Source: Gemmatimonadota bacterium (lineage in GTDB: Bacteria; Gemmatimonadota; Gemmatimonadetes; Longimicrobiales; Gaopeijiaceae). From it: a stretch of 64,000 bases of DNA. The stretch lies in assembly GCA_029262115.1 (NCBI GenBank), contig JAJCZZ010000005.1:1-64000 (forward strand), written 5' to 3'. The notes under the pieces are model-generated. The model searched no databases and was not told where the DNA came from. It saw nothing but the letters and a program-made list of their open reading frames with translations. Position numbers and translations under genes: made by a program. How positions within the stretch are numbered: position 1 is the stretch's first letter; every line of letters starts with the position of its first letter. Below are positions 26,961-36,182 of this stretch, one piece after another.

Positions 26961-27743
26961 TTGGAGAGGGCGTGGAATGGCACAACGCTCACGGGGCTTG
27001 CGCTGGCTATCGGCGTCGGCCTTGCTTCAGGGGCGACGGCTGCGGGCGCCCAGACCGTGTCCGGTCGTGTGCTGGACGAAGCCCTCGAGGTGCCGGTTCC
27101 GGCCGCGGTCGTGCGGCTCGTCGATGTCGACGGAGAGGAGCACGCACGGGTCGCGGCGGACGAACTCGGTCGGTTCTCCATTGCGCCCCCCTTCGAGGGC
27201 GAGTTCGTGATCGCGGCCGAGCGTCTTGGATATGAGCCGTTCCGATCTCCCTTGTTCGGAATGGCGATCGAGGGGTCGGTGCGCTTCGACCTCCTCATGC
27301 GTGCCCGGCCGATTGGACTGGAGGGATTCTCGGTCGCGGTCGAGGCCGGTGCCGAGAGGGACGCCCGTCTTCTGGCCTTCGTAGGGCATACTCCCGAAAC
27401 TCTGGGCGCACGCTGGATCGACAGCCTCACCATCGCCGGCCGCCCCGCCTCGCTCACGCCAGCCAGCCTGATACGGAATCAGGGAATCCCGGGGATCTGG
27501 GCCGTCGTGGGCACCTCGCCCCTGACCGAACCTCTGTGCGTCGTGACGCCGAGAGCGCGGACCATGGACGGAAGAGCACCGTGTGCCCTGACCGTTGTGG
27601 ACGGAGTCGTGGTCAACCCCGTGGAAGCGAACCAGATCGACCCCCTAACAATCAAGGGCATCGCCATACTCCGTGGCCCGGACGCGACCACGTTCTACGG
27701 AGGTGCCGCAGCCGGTGGCGCCGTCTTGATCTTCACGCGCTGA
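26961..27743 (+). CDS. Secreted carboxypeptidase-regulatory plus TonB-plug-like protein (second)
   Basis: 260 residues from TTG 26961, chosen because AAGGAGG stands six bases upstream. Signal peptide: about 1-31 (LALAIGVGLASGATAAGAQ). A carboxypeptidase-regulatory-like domain (about 33-115: VSGRVLDEALEVPVPAAVVRL, GRFSIAPPFEG, AERLGYEPF) precedes a plug-like domain (about 180-260: CALTVVDGVVVNP, IKGIAILRGPDATTFYG, AGGAVLIFTR). The last motif matches the end of a receptor plug, after which a barrel would normally follow. There is none. It begins 25 bases after rho and may share its transcript. Confidence 0.8.
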   Translation: MERAWNGTTLTGLALAIGVGLASGATAAGAQTVSGRVLDEALEVPVPAAVVRLVDVDGEEHARVAADELGRFSIAPPFEGEFVIAAERLGYEPFRSPLFGMAIEGSVRFDLLMRARPIGLEGFSVAVEAGAERDARLLAFVGHTPETLGARWIDSLTIAGRPASLTPASLIRNQGIPGIWAVVGTSPLTEPLCVVTPRARTMDGRAPCALTVVDGVVVNPVEANQIDPLTIKGIAILRGPDATTFYGGAAAGGAVLIFTR

Positions 27744-27802
27744 CGCCAGCCGCCTGCCGCGGCGGCGGACGCCCTGGACGAGCCCCCCTGACGCCAGCCG
27801 CC
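27740..27802. repeat. Two direct copies of a 15-bp sequence
   Basis: ctgacgccagccgcc occurs at 27740-27754 and again at 27788-27802, between two convergent genes. The first copy overlaps the stop of the plug gene. Confidence 0.6.
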
Positions 27803-27803
27803 G

Positions 27804-29222
27804 CTAACGCGCGCCGCCGCTCGCCGTGGCGGGCTCGCCTTCGCGCACTGCGATGTATGAGAAGTTGAAGCACATCTCGTCGTCGGACCCATACCCGCCG
27901 TACACGGCCTTCTCGGTGGGATTTTCGAACGTGCACTCGACGCTGATGCTCGTTCTACGCAGTTCGTCGCGGGAGAACACCTTTGGCTCGGAGAACGTGA
28001 AGTCGCGCTGCCAGCGGAGGTCCCAGCGGGGCACGGACAGGAGCGTCTCCTGCCGACCGTCAGGGTCGTTCAGCGTTATGCGCCCGGAGTGCCCGTAGGA
28101 GTGCATGTGCAGATTCGCCGAGTGCACTTCGAGCTGCTGGATACGCGGCTCTTCCACCCCGGTCAACGCAGCGATGTAGCCGAGTAGCTGCCCGAGATTG
28201 TCGGTATACTCGTAAGTCGGCAACTCGCCGGGTTCGATGACCATCGACCCGGTGCGCTCGCCCACGAGCCACCGACCATTCGTCTGCGAGAGGTGGAACG
28301 CAGGGCGCTCCACGGAGGAGGCCACCTGGAAGTCCAGCCGGGTGTTCTGGTCGGGCGTGTCCGGAGCTTCCTTGGTGTAGTAGTGCATCTGCACGACGAT
28401 GAGCGCGCCCGGCTTCATCCGGATACCGGTACCCGCGGGGAACACATGGCCATCCATCCCCGGCGCCCAATGGGCGAGCCACCAGTTGGCTCGGTTCAGC
28501 TCCCGGAGACCATCGGGATATCGTGCCTCGTAGGCCGTGCGCTCCGCCCGATTCCCGAGCCGGTCGGGAGTCGCCCCGCCGAAGCACCGGTAGCCAGCGC
28601 CCTCCTCCTCGTCTTCCAATTCGCGATACCGGTCCGCCATCTCCGGCTCGACACCGTACACAACGACGTGATGTGCGACATCGAGGTTGCCGGGCACGGC
28701 CCGAAAGCCGGTCACGTACGATTCCTCCGCCCCGGTCCAGTCGACCAGGAAGCAGCGGTACTCGTCGGTCGAGCCAGGGTCTGGCAGGTAGGACCCGCCG
28801 GGGATCACATCGAGGAACAGGTCAGGCTGAAACCGGGCGTGCCCCGCCATACGGGCCACGCGGGGGGCTGGATCGGGCTTCGGATCCCCCTTCAGAAAGC
28901 CGCCCTCGGCCCATCGCTCGATGACGGCCAGGGTCGCGGGGTCCAGGGAGATGTCGGCGAGGTAGTCCTGATGTCCCCGTTCCGCCAACCACGGGGGCAT
29001 GCGCCGCTCAAGCAATGCCGATGCGATGCGGCGACGACGCGCAAACGTCCTCTCGGCATTCTCCATCGAGAAGGCAATCCCGTCCTCGGCGTGGCACTGA
29101 AGGCAATTCTCGGCCAGGATCGGACGAATGTCGGAGTAATAGTCCTGTCCGACAGCGTCCGTCGGTGCGAGGGCCACAACCGCCAGGGTCGAGGCCACGA
29201 GCAATGAAATGGATCTGCGCAT
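27804..29222 (-). CDS. Secreted haem-c plus copper type II monooxygenase-like protein
   Basis: A 472-residue exported protein with a signal peptide (about 1-25, DAVGQ). The N-terminal domain has one c-type haem site, CLQCH (40-44), in the arrangement of planctomycete-type cytochromes. The rest resembles copper type II ascorbate-dependent monooxygenases (DBH/PHM family). A CuH-like site has His184-His185 (DVAHHVVVYG) and His280 (QMHYY). A CuM-like site has His372 and His374 (NLHMHSYGHS) and Met450 (DEMCFNF). All expected metal ligands are visible, so catalysis is plausible; the substrate is unknown. The haem could feed electrons in place of ascorbate, which is inference. It lies 8 bases after the phosphoribosyltransferase gene. 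Confidence 0.85.
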   Translation of the reverse strand: MRRSISLLVASTLAVVALAPTDAVGQDYYSDIRPILAENCLQCHAEDGIAFSMENAERTFARRRRIASALLERRMPPWLAERGHQDYLADISLDPATLAVIERWAEGGFLKGDPKPDPAPRVARMAGHARFQPDLFLDVIPGGSYLPDPGSTDEYRCFLVDWTGAEESYVTGFRAVPGNLDVAHHVVVYGVEPEMADRYRELEDEEEGAGYRCFGGATPDRLGNRAERTAYEARYPDGLRELNRANWWLAHWAPGMDGHVFPAGTGIRMKPGALIVVQMHYYTKEAPDTPDQNTRLDFQVASSVERPAFHLSQTNGRWLVGERTGSMVIEPGELPTYEYTDNLGQLLGYIAALTGVEEPRIQQLEVHSANLHMHSYGHSGRITLNDPDGRQETLLSVPRWDLRWQRDFTFSEPKVFSRDELRRTSISVECTFENPTEKAVYGGYGSDDEMCFNFSYIAVREGEPATASGGAR

Positions 29223-29230
29223 CGGCTGTC

Positions 29231-29776
29231 CTATTCGTCCAGAATGTCTTCGTAGAGGGGATTGACGACGAGCTCATCGCCCTCGAACACCTTGCGATCC
29301 CACGGGAAGATGACGGTCGCGTCCGTCTCGAGCGCAACATAGTCCGGGGCGTACCCCCGTCCACGGGCGAAGCTCGTAGCCGTACGAACGTCCGCCGGCC
29401 CCACGTCCCGGATGGCGGCAAGCCCCAGCCTGAGCGTGTCACCGGACGTGGCGATTTCGTCCACGAGCAGCACGCGCTTGCCTGACGCGGCACCGGGGGC
29501 CGCTGACAGGACGGCCGGCCTCTCGCGGACGACCGAATCGCCCTCCTTTCGGGAGATCTTCATCGAGTAGAAATCGATCCGCAGGATCGATGCGACGACC
29601 GCAGCCGGGATGACCCCGGCGCGCGCGATGCCTACGACCAACTCCGGTTGGTAGTCATCGGCCACCTTGAGCGCCAGAGCGCGGCAGAGTTCGCCGAACA
29701 TCTCCCAGGTAACCTCGAAAAATTCGTTCGGATTGGGTGCGCTGGGTCGACCGAAATGCTTCGTGAAGGGGTCCAT
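29231..29776 (-). CDS. Phosphoribosyltransferase
   Basis: A 181-residue type I PRTase-fold protein. The PRPP loop is VLLVDEIATSGDTL (102-115), and there is a typical early segment LVVGIARAGVIPAAVVA. It resembles archaeal-type xanthine/hypoxanthine-guanine phosphoribosyltransferases, which salvage purine bases with PRPP. The exact base is not readable. It is followed directly by the haem/copper gene; the pairing suggests shared transcription rather than shared pathway. Confidence 0.85.
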   Translation of the reverse strand: MDPFTKHFGRPSAPNPNEFFEVTWEMFGELCRALALKVADDYQPELVVGIARAGVIPAAVVASILRIDFYSMKISRKEGDSVVRERPAVLSAAPGAASGKRVLLVDEIATSGDTLRLGLAAIRDVGPADVRTATSFARGRGYAPDYVALETDATVIFPWDRKVFEGDELVVNPLYEDILDE

Positions 29777-29903
29777 GGAGGGAAGCTACCGGATCGCCCA
29801 GGACACATCCACGGTGGCGCAGTCCCGAAGCTCTCTGGGTGCGCAAAACCGCAGCCCCGCGTGCACGCGTTGACCGGCGCGAGCGCCCTGACGAACGTTG
29901 GCC

Positions 29904-30341
29904 ATGTCAGATATGGATGAAGCCGACCGGCGACTCGAAGAGGCTCTGCGAGCCTCTGGCGCTCGTGATCCGAGAGAGTTCTATCGTGAACGGCTCCGAG
30001 AACTCAAGGAGTCGAACCCCGACGGCTACCGAGCGGCGGTCACCTACTACCGGGAAACGCTGATCCCAACGGTCGCGGGCGGAAGCGAACCACCGCTCCA
30101 GGCGTGGACCGAGTATGGGCGGCAGTTGGCCGAGGCGGCAGCCCCCGGTCGGACGGTGGCCATCGACGCGACGGGTCGCGCACGGGCGTACACTGGACCC
30201 GCCGACCCGGACGCTCTCGTCCTCCACCTTCCCCGGCAGCCGGGCCGGGCACTGCTCGTCGGGCTGCCGGCCGCGCTGACCTCAGCCCAGCGGGCTACGT
30301 TCGATGTTCTCGTACAGGGGAAGCAGAAGCTGGCGGAGTGA
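29904..30341 (+). CDS. Protein of unknown function
   Basis: 145 residues from ATG 29904 (a TTG at 29898 is also possible). The N-terminal half is helical and charged (DEADRRLEEALRASGARDPREFYRERLRELK). The middle is Ala-rich and contains WTEYGRQLAEAAAPGRTVAIDATGRARAY. The end LLVGLPAALTSAQRATFDVLVQGKQKLAE is amphipathic. No signal peptide or membrane segment is present. I do not recognise the family. It is divergent from the phosphoribosyltransferase and converges on the second DUF5916 gene. Confidence 0.65.
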   Translation: MSDMDEADRRLEEALRASGARDPREFYRERLRELKESNPDGYRAAVTYYRETLIPTVAGGSEPPLQAWTEYGRQLAEAAAPGRTVAIDATGRARAYTGPADPDALVLHLPRQPGRALLVGLPAALTSAQRATFDVLVQGKQKLAE

Positions 30342-30367
30342 TCGCTGGCGACGGCGAGAGCGCTGCC

Positions 30368-32578
30368 TCACCACCGCACGACGTTGAAGAGCTTCGTGTA
30401 CTTGATCGTGAGCGACCGGTTCAGCGGAGTGTCAAGCGCCAGCGTGTCGAAGCCGTTCGCTTCGTTGTAGACGATGAACAGCCCGGTGCCCGCCGTGTCG
30501 AGCCAGCCGATTCGGACGTTCGTCGACCAGGAATCGGCGCGATCGGCGTACTGGGTCAACGACTGCAGGTAGAGCCGGGGGGTGATGAAGTAGGCGAGCC
30601 GGAGCCCCGCCAACGTCGCCGTGAAGTCTCCTTCCGGCAGTGACACGTCGTTGTAGTCGAGCCGGAACGACGCGCTGAGGGAAGAGCCGCGGCGGGCCGT
30701 GATCGTGCCATACGGGTTGATCCGGTCACCCGTCAGGAAGCCGCCCCAGTTCATTCCGCCATTGAACGACAAGGCAGCGCTCTCGTCGGTGAAGAACACC
30801 CACGCGAGTTCCGCGGCGTCGTACGTTCCCGGCGCCACGGTGACGCCTTCCGAGACAGTGAACGGGCGCTCGATTCCTTCCCGCACCCAGTTCACGGCAG
30901 GATGGAGTTCCATGCCGTCTTCCCACTCGATGTGAGAGTCCAGGTGGAGCCTGGAGGTCTGCTCGAATCCGGTGGTCAGGTCCCGGTAGGTGAAGAACGA
31001 GACGTGCGGTCGGAGTTCGCGGATCCCCCACCGACCCGGACGGAAGTACACCATCCCGAACGCCTGGCCGTAGCGGTATCCGCTGCGCGGAAGAAAGCCC
31101 AGTTCCGGGTTGAAGTCCGCTCCCACCTCCCGGTAGTTCACGGTTCCGCGGAACCGGCGAGCGGTGTAGCCGCCCTGTACGTCGAAGGAGTGGTCCTGGC
31201 CACCCAGCCCTGGCGTCTCCGTGCGCGCCAGGAACGAACTGAACGTCCATGCCTCGCCCACACCCAACTGCCCGTCGATGGCCATCGTGTGGTTCCAGTC
31301 GCCGTCGACCCCCGACGCCCGGCGCAGGAAGCCCCCCCCTACCCGGGAGCGGTTGGGCAGCTCACGAGCGAGCCGCACGACGGAATAGTCCGTCTCGGGC
31401 GAGAGGCCGAGGTCGTCGGTGCGAATCTGGAGGAGTCCGACGTTGAGGCCGCCGACCTTACCCGAGAGGCGCCCTCCGCCCACGATCGGAACGGGCGTGC
31501 CCGCGTGCCCGATCCCGATCCGTCGACTGAAGAACAGGTCGGCGCCCCCGGCGCCCACATTGAAGTAACCGGCATTCTCGAGGAAGAACGGCCGCTTCTC
31601 GGGAAACTGGATCGAGAACCGCGTAAGGTTCGTCTGCGCCTCGTCCACCTCCACCTGCGCGAAGTCGGTGTTGTAGGTGAGGTCGAACGTAAGACCCTGG
31701 GTGACCTGCACTTTGGCGTCGGCACCGAACTCCGTGGGGTACCCGAAGTCCAACTCCCCCGCCTGGTAGTCCCGAACGGCCTTCTGAAGCACATAGGGGG
31801 TGACCGTGGCAAGGCGCTGCGCGGGCGGCACCAACCCCGAAAGACGGCCCGCATAGTTGAGCCGGTACTGGTCGAATTGCCGGGGTACCGGCGCCCAGAA
31901 CGACTGTTCGTTCAGGCGCCGAATGCGACGCGCCACGTTGAGCCCCCAGATCTGCTCGGACCCGGCCCCGTAGCGGAGCGTGGAAAACGGGATGCGGAAC
32001 TCGGCGTTCCAGCCGCGGCTGTCGACGCTCGTGGCGACCCGCCAACTACCATCCCAGTTCAGGTTGAAGCCACCTCCGGATCCCGACTGCTGTCGTCGGT
32101 TGTTGGTACCCCCACCGCCGAAGAAGCGGCCTCCTCCCGATCCCTCGTTGGAGACCTGGCCGTCGTATTCGATGCCCGCCGGGTTGGTCCCGAAAACGAA
32201 GGCGTTCTGCTGATCGTTGAACGTGTCGAAGATCAGGAGTACAGCATCGCTCTGCTCCAGATCGTAGTCGCGAATGGCCTCCCCCGTGACGATGCCGGCG
32301 GGCCGCGAGTCGAGGAGCGTGACACCGACGTAGATTGCCGCGTCGTCGACGAGTACCCGCACGAGCGTCGGCTCGCTGGCCGGTTGCCCGTCGAGTGGCT
32401 CCCGCTGAACGAAGCCCTCCAGAACCGAAGCACCCTCCCACACGCCTTCACTCAACACACCGTCGATGACAGGCGCGAAGGTGATCCGGGTCGCCCTCGC
32501 GGACGGAGGGGCCTGTTGGGAGGAGAGCGGTGTTGCACCGAGGAGCAGTAGTAAAAGCAGATGTCCAGCTGGGCGCAT
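30368..32578 (-). CDS. DUF5916 / CBM9-like outer-membrane barrel protein (copy 2)
   Basis: 736 residues from ATG 32578, placed directly before the signal peptide MRPAGHLLLLLLLGATPLSSQQ. A CBM9-like domain follows (about 30-230: APVIDGVLSEGVWEGASVLEGF, LVRVLVDDAAIYVGVTLLDS), with an unusual glycine-rich insert (SNEGSGGGRFFGGGG and GSGGGFN). The DUF5916 signature (TYNTDFAQVEVDEAQTNLTRF, FPEKRPFFLENAGYFNVG) leads into a barrel-like region ending LTIKYTKLFNVVRW. It lies 67 bases after the histidine kinase gene on the same strand. Confidence 0.85.
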   Translation of the reverse strand: MRPAGHLLLLLLLGATPLSSQQAPPSARATRITFAPVIDGVLSEGVWEGASVLEGFVQREPLDGQPASEPTLVRVLVDDAAIYVGVTLLDSRPAGIVTGEAIRDYDLEQSDAVLLIFDTFNDQQNAFVFGTNPAGIEYDGQVSNEGSGGGRFFGGGGTNNRRQQSGSGGGFNLNWDGSWRVATSVDSRGWNAEFRIPFSTLRYGAGSEQIWGLNVARRIRRLNEQSFWAPVPRQFDQYRLNYAGRLSGLVPPAQRLATVTPYVLQKAVRDYQAGELDFGYPTEFGADAKVQVTQGLTFDLTYNTDFAQVEVDEAQTNLTRFSIQFPEKRPFFLENAGYFNVGAGGADLFFSRRIGIGHAGTPVPIVGGGRLSGKVGGLNVGLLQIRTDDLGLSPETDYSVVRLARELPNRSRVGGGFLRRASGVDGDWNHTMAIDGQLGVGEAWTFSSFLARTETPGLGGQDHSFDVQGGYTARRFRGTVNYREVGADFNPELGFLPRSGYRYGQAFGMVYFRPGRWGIRELRPHVSFFTYRDLTTGFEQTSRLHLDSHIEWEDGMELHPAVNWVREGIERPFTVSEGVTVAPGTYDAAELAWVFFTDESAALSFNGGMNWGGFLTGDRINPYGTITARRGSSLSASFRLDYNDVSLPEGDFTATLAGLRLAYFITPRLYLQSLTQYADRADSWSTNVRIGWLDTAGTGLFIVYNEANGFDTLALDTPLNRSLTIKYTKLFNVVRW

Positions 32579-32645
32579 GGTGGAAGTAGCTCGAGAAACG
32601 GGACTTGGGCGGCCATTATGGCTCGAACCAGGTGGTCCGGACAGG

Positions 32646-34070
32646 TCAGCCTGGATGGGGCAGGAGGACGGTGACGGTCGTGCCCTTTCCCTCTTCACTT
32701 TCGACCAGAATGCGTCCACGCGCGTCCTCGACCACCCCGTACACCGTGGCCAGCCCGAGCCCGGTTCCTTGCTCCCGCGTCTTTGTCGAGAAGAACGGAT
32801 CGAAGATCCGGCCACGGACGTCCTCCGGAATCCCCCGACCGTCGTCCTCTACGGTCAGCGCGGCCCAACGACCGGGTGGGACCACCACTCCAGCCACGAC
32901 CAGCGGCTCCCGGACCCTCACGACCCCCGTACGTATCCGGACCCGGCCCCGGTCCCCGACCGCGTCACGCGCGTTCAATACGAGGTTCATGATGACCCGC
33001 TCGAGCTGTTCTCCGGCCATTCGCACGGGCAGGTCTTCCGCCGCATGGTCGATGTCGAGGTCCGTCCGATCACCGATCAACGGGCGCAACAGCGACTCGA
33101 GCCGGTCCACTTCCTCCGGCAGGCTCAGCCGGACCGGCTCGAGCGGGCGGCGCCGCGCGAACGTGAGCAGACGTTGGACGAGGGATGCTCCCCGGCGCTT
33201 GGCTTCGGAGATCTCCTTCGCCGACGCTGCTACGGAGTCACCCCGGGGGTCCATCTCGATCATCTCTGCGTGCGCGCCGACCACGGTTAGCAAGTTGTTG
33301 AAGTCGTGGGCGATGCCTGCCGCCAACTGCCCCAGGGCTTCGAGCCGCTGACTCTGGCCCAGTCGCTCCTGGACGGAGCGCTCCCGCGCCTGCGACAGTC
33401 GGAGTGCCGCCCGCTCCTCCTCGAGGAACCAGAGGGGAACCGCGAAGGCCACCGGCAACATGACCAGGAGTCGAGTGAACACCAAGAACGCGGTGGGCAC
33501 CTCGACGTACCCGGCACTGATCAGTCCCGAGAAAAGGGCCTGGACTCCGAAGAGCACCAGGACGACGGGAAGGAGCTGGCGCCCGAGCCCCCCGGCGCCG
33601 GTAACCCGCTCCACGTACCATCCGGACAGGATGAACGCGATTCCGAGAGCGAGGTGAGGAATCACGAGCCGAAACAGCAGCCGCGTGCCACTCGTCCATG
33701 CGTCGGGCGTGAGGAAGACGGCGCCAACGGCGTAGGTCAGGACGAGGCCCATGACGACCGCGCACTGCCGGCGCGTCAACGGCCCCCAGCGAAGGCGCCG
33801 GACTCCCTCGAGCTGGAGGACACCGTGGGTCAGCGTCCCCGCGACGAACAGTCCGGTCGCCAGACCTCGCGGAAACGTGGTCGACCCTGTAACCGCGAGA
33901 AGTGATAAGATCGCGGCCGCGGAAGCGATGGCGGAAACGACCCAACCGATCGACCAGTAGCGTAGGACCGGCGACGGGTACCACTTCCGTAGGCCAGCGA
34001 GGCTGGCGCCCACAAAGAGCGCGGCCACCGCTTCCGCGCCCATGCTGACCAGTACACTCTCTAATTCCAT
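32646..34070 (-). CDS. Membrane-bound sensor histidine kinase
   Basis: 474 residues. The first 220 form about seven hydrophobic segments with short loops (AVAALFVGASLAGL to LLVMLPVAFAVPLWFL), a 7TM-type sensor without a large periplasmic domain. A HisKA-like helix carries His255 (AAGIAHDFNNLL), the FNNL variety seen in hybrid and NtrB-like kinases. The ATPase domain shows NLVLNARDAV, DDGRGIPEDV, FDPFFSTK and GTGLGLATVYG. There is no receiver and no response regulator next to it; the nearest lone receiver lies at 51826. Signal unknown. Confidence 0.9.
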   Translation of the reverse strand: MELESVLVSMGAEAVAALFVGASLAGLRKWYPSPVLRYWSIGWVVSAIASAAAILSLLAVTGSTTFPRGLATGLFVAGTLTHGVLQLEGVRRLRWGPLTRRQCAVVMGLVLTYAVGAVFLTPDAWTSGTRLLFRLVIPHLALGIAFILSGWYVERVTGAGGLGRQLLPVVLVLFGVQALFSGLISAGYVEVPTAFLVFTRLLVMLPVAFAVPLWFLEEERAALRLSQARERSVQERLGQSQRLEALGQLAAGIAHDFNNLLTVVGAHAEMIEMDPRGDSVAASAKEISEAKRRGASLVQRLLTFARRRPLEPVRLSLPEEVDRLESLLRPLIGDRTDLDIDHAAEDLPVRMAGEQLERVIMNLVLNARDAVGDRGRVRIRTGVVRVREPLVVAGVVVPPGRWAALTVEDDGRGIPEDVRGRIFDPFFSTKTREQGTGLGLATVYGVVEDARGRILVESEEGKGTTVTVLLPHPG

Positions 34071-34133
34071 GAAACCACCGTCACACCGCTCCGCCCAGCG
34101 GCCGCACCAGGAATCGTGACGGTCCCCAACACA

Positions 34134-35945
34134 TCAGTCTTCGACGATGTATGCGATGCCCCAGGCGCCCGTTCCCAGATGCGTGCTGATGACGGGCGCG
34201 GCGGGTGCCGTCAGGATCTCGACGTCCGAGCCCCACCGCCTCTGGAGCTCCGCCCGGATCGGCTCGATCACCTCCGGATACGCCACATGAACGATGCCGA
34301 AGCGCACCTTCTTCGCACCGGCCGGCATACGTGCTGCCATCGCGTCGATCAGAGCGCCCCGCGCTCGGATCCGTCCTAAGGCCTTGCCCATCGGAACGAC
34401 CGAGCCGTCCGGCGTCATGCCCAGAATCGGCTTGACGCTCAGGACGGACCCCAGGATGGCTCGCCCCCGGCTGACACGGCCAGAAGCGAGCAAGCGGTCG
34501 AAGGTGTCCACCGTAAAAAGGATGCCCGACTGTTCGCGAATCCGCTTCAGCTCAGCCACGATCTCCTCGGGCGGCACCGCCCGTTCCGCCATCTCCGTCG
34601 CCTTCAGAGTCAGTAGCCCCTGCAGTAGAGACGCCCCGAGGCTGTCGAACAGGTGGACCGGCACTCCGTGGAAGCGACGGGCCGCGGCCTCGGCCGACGC
34701 AAACGCTCCGGAGAGCGTCGACGACAGAATGACGGCGAGCACGGCCTCGCCGTCTTCGGCGGCCCGCTCGAACGACTCCATGTAGTCCGCGGGCGAGGGC
34801 TGACTCGTGGTCGGCACCGGCCCATCGTCGTCAAGCCGCGCGTGGAACTCCTCCGCTGTGATGTCGATCCCGTCCCGGTACGATCGGTCGCCATCGACCA
34901 ACGCCATGGGGGTCACATGGATCCCGTGCGCGCGCACGATCTCCTCCGACAGGTCCGATGAGGAGTCGGTGACGATGGACAGCGCTCGTCTCGCGAGAGT
35001 GATATGGCCACCGGCCCCTCCAGCGGTCTCATGCTGTGCCTGCATGTCCTCGGCCTTGTGCGTGACGAGGGAGCCAACGGTCTTCAGGTAGGCGAAGACC
35101 TTCTCGGGTTCGTCCGTGTGGATGTGGACCTTCAGGACGTCCTGCGACCGGATGACGATGAGCGAGTCGCCGTGAGAACGCAGTTCGTCACGGACCACAT
35201 CCTGCTCGGGGAGCGTGTCGCCCCGGACGAGGGCCTCCGTGCAGAATCGGAACGTCTCCTCGGCGTACTCCACCTTCGAGAGGGCCGTGGCCCCGTCCAC
35301 GGAGCCCTCGCCCGGCTCGACCGCGACGATCGGGTCGCCGTGGATGAACAGCAGGACGCCCTCCAACATGCTCACGAAGCCCATGGCGCCTGCGTCCACG
35401 ACCCCCGCGGTCCGCAGAACCGGAAGCAAATCCGGAGTGCGTCGCAGCGACTCGCGTGCTTCGTCCACGAGGTGCTGAACGAGGGGCACGAAGTCCGGAA
35501 GGCCCGAGTGCCGGGCGGCCTCGGCCGTGTCGCGCATGACCGTCAGGATGGTGCCCTCCACGGGCCGCTCGATGGCGCTGACCAGGTTGTCCACACCCGC
35601 GTTGAGCGCTGTGCCGAAGTCGTCCGCGGTGATGCGCTCACGCGCGCCGATGTTGTGCGCGAAGCCCAACAGGAAGTGCGACAGCATCATCCCACAGTTG
35701 CCCCGCGCTCCCAGAACCGCCGCCTGGGCGGCATCCTCGGCAACCTTTCCGGCGCTCCGCTCCTTCGAACCCTTGAGCTCGTCGGCGATGGCCCGAACCG
35801 TAAGCGCCAGATTGGTTCCGGTGTCTCCGTCAGGGACCGGAAATACGTTGATCCGGTTCAACTCGGCGCGCTGTTTCTGGGCGTAGTCGCACGCCGCGAT
35901 CAGCGACCGGCGCAGGCGCCGCCCATCTATGTATTCGATCTGCAT
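34134..35945 (-). CDS. Fused fatty-acid-kinase-like protein (DhaL/FakA + DegV/FakB)
   Basis: 603 residues from ATG 35945. Residues 1-200 are a DhaL/DAK2 ATP-binding domain (FPVPDGDTGTNLAL at 35-48, then GARGNCGMMLSHFL). Residues of about 225-300 match the FakA middle domain (FCTEALVRGD, GDSLIVIRSQDVLKVHIHTDEP). From about 320 to the end is a DegV/FakB lipid-binding fold (LSIVTDSSSDL, TSQPSP at 380-385, final HLGTGAWGIAY). In Firmicutes, FakA (kinase) and FakB (acyl-carrier) are separate and together phosphorylate fatty acids. Here one chain carries both. Activity is inferred from domains. It is divergent from the third DUF5916 gene. Confidence 0.88.
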   Translation of the reverse strand: MQIEYIDGRRLRRSLIAACDYAQKQRAELNRINVFPVPDGDTGTNLALTVRAIADELKGSKERSAGKVAEDAAQAAVLGARGNCGMMLSHFLLGFAHNIGARERITADDFGTALNAGVDNLVSAIERPVEGTILTVMRDTAEAARHSGLPDFVPLVQHLVDEARESLRRTPDLLPVLRTAGVVDAGAMGFVSMLEGVLLFIHGDPIVAVEPGEGSVDGATALSKVEYAEETFRFCTEALVRGDTLPEQDVVRDELRSHGDSLIVIRSQDVLKVHIHTDEPEKVFAYLKTVGSLVTHKAEDMQAQHETAGGAGGHITLARRALSIVTDSSSDLSEEIVRAHGIHVTPMALVDGDRSYRDGIDITAEEFHARLDDDGPVPTTSQPSPADYMESFERAAEDGEAVLAVILSSTLSGAFASAEAAARRFHGVPVHLFDSLGASLLQGLLTLKATEMAERAVPPEEIVAELKRIREQSGILFTVDTFDRLLASGRVSRGRAILGSVLSVKPILGMTPDGSVVPMGKALGRIRARGALIDAMAARMPAGAKKVRFGIVHVAYPEVIEPIRAELQRRWGSDVEILTAPAAPVISTHLGTGAWGIAYIVED

Positions 35946-36182
35946 GCAGTCTGAGGTCTGAGGGTTGGACAAGGTCGGGGTGGCGAGCCCGCTTCGCCAG
36001 CGTCAGTATTGGCCGCCCGGTCGACTGTGCGGCGCCGCACCGGCACGTTTTCGCTCCTCGCCCCGATAGTACATGGAACAAGGCCGTGCTCCGGCGGCTG
36101 GATCCAGCGATCCTGGATGGACTGATCTGACCAATCGGGCGGGCGTTTCCAACTTTCGAAGACTTGAAGAGATGAGGTGAGG

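Noticed and set aside
30902-32551. 549-codon plus-strand frame opposite the second DUF5916 gene
   Set aside because: Shadow of the real gene; no ribosome site or motif, and Glu/Arg/Pro-rich composition.
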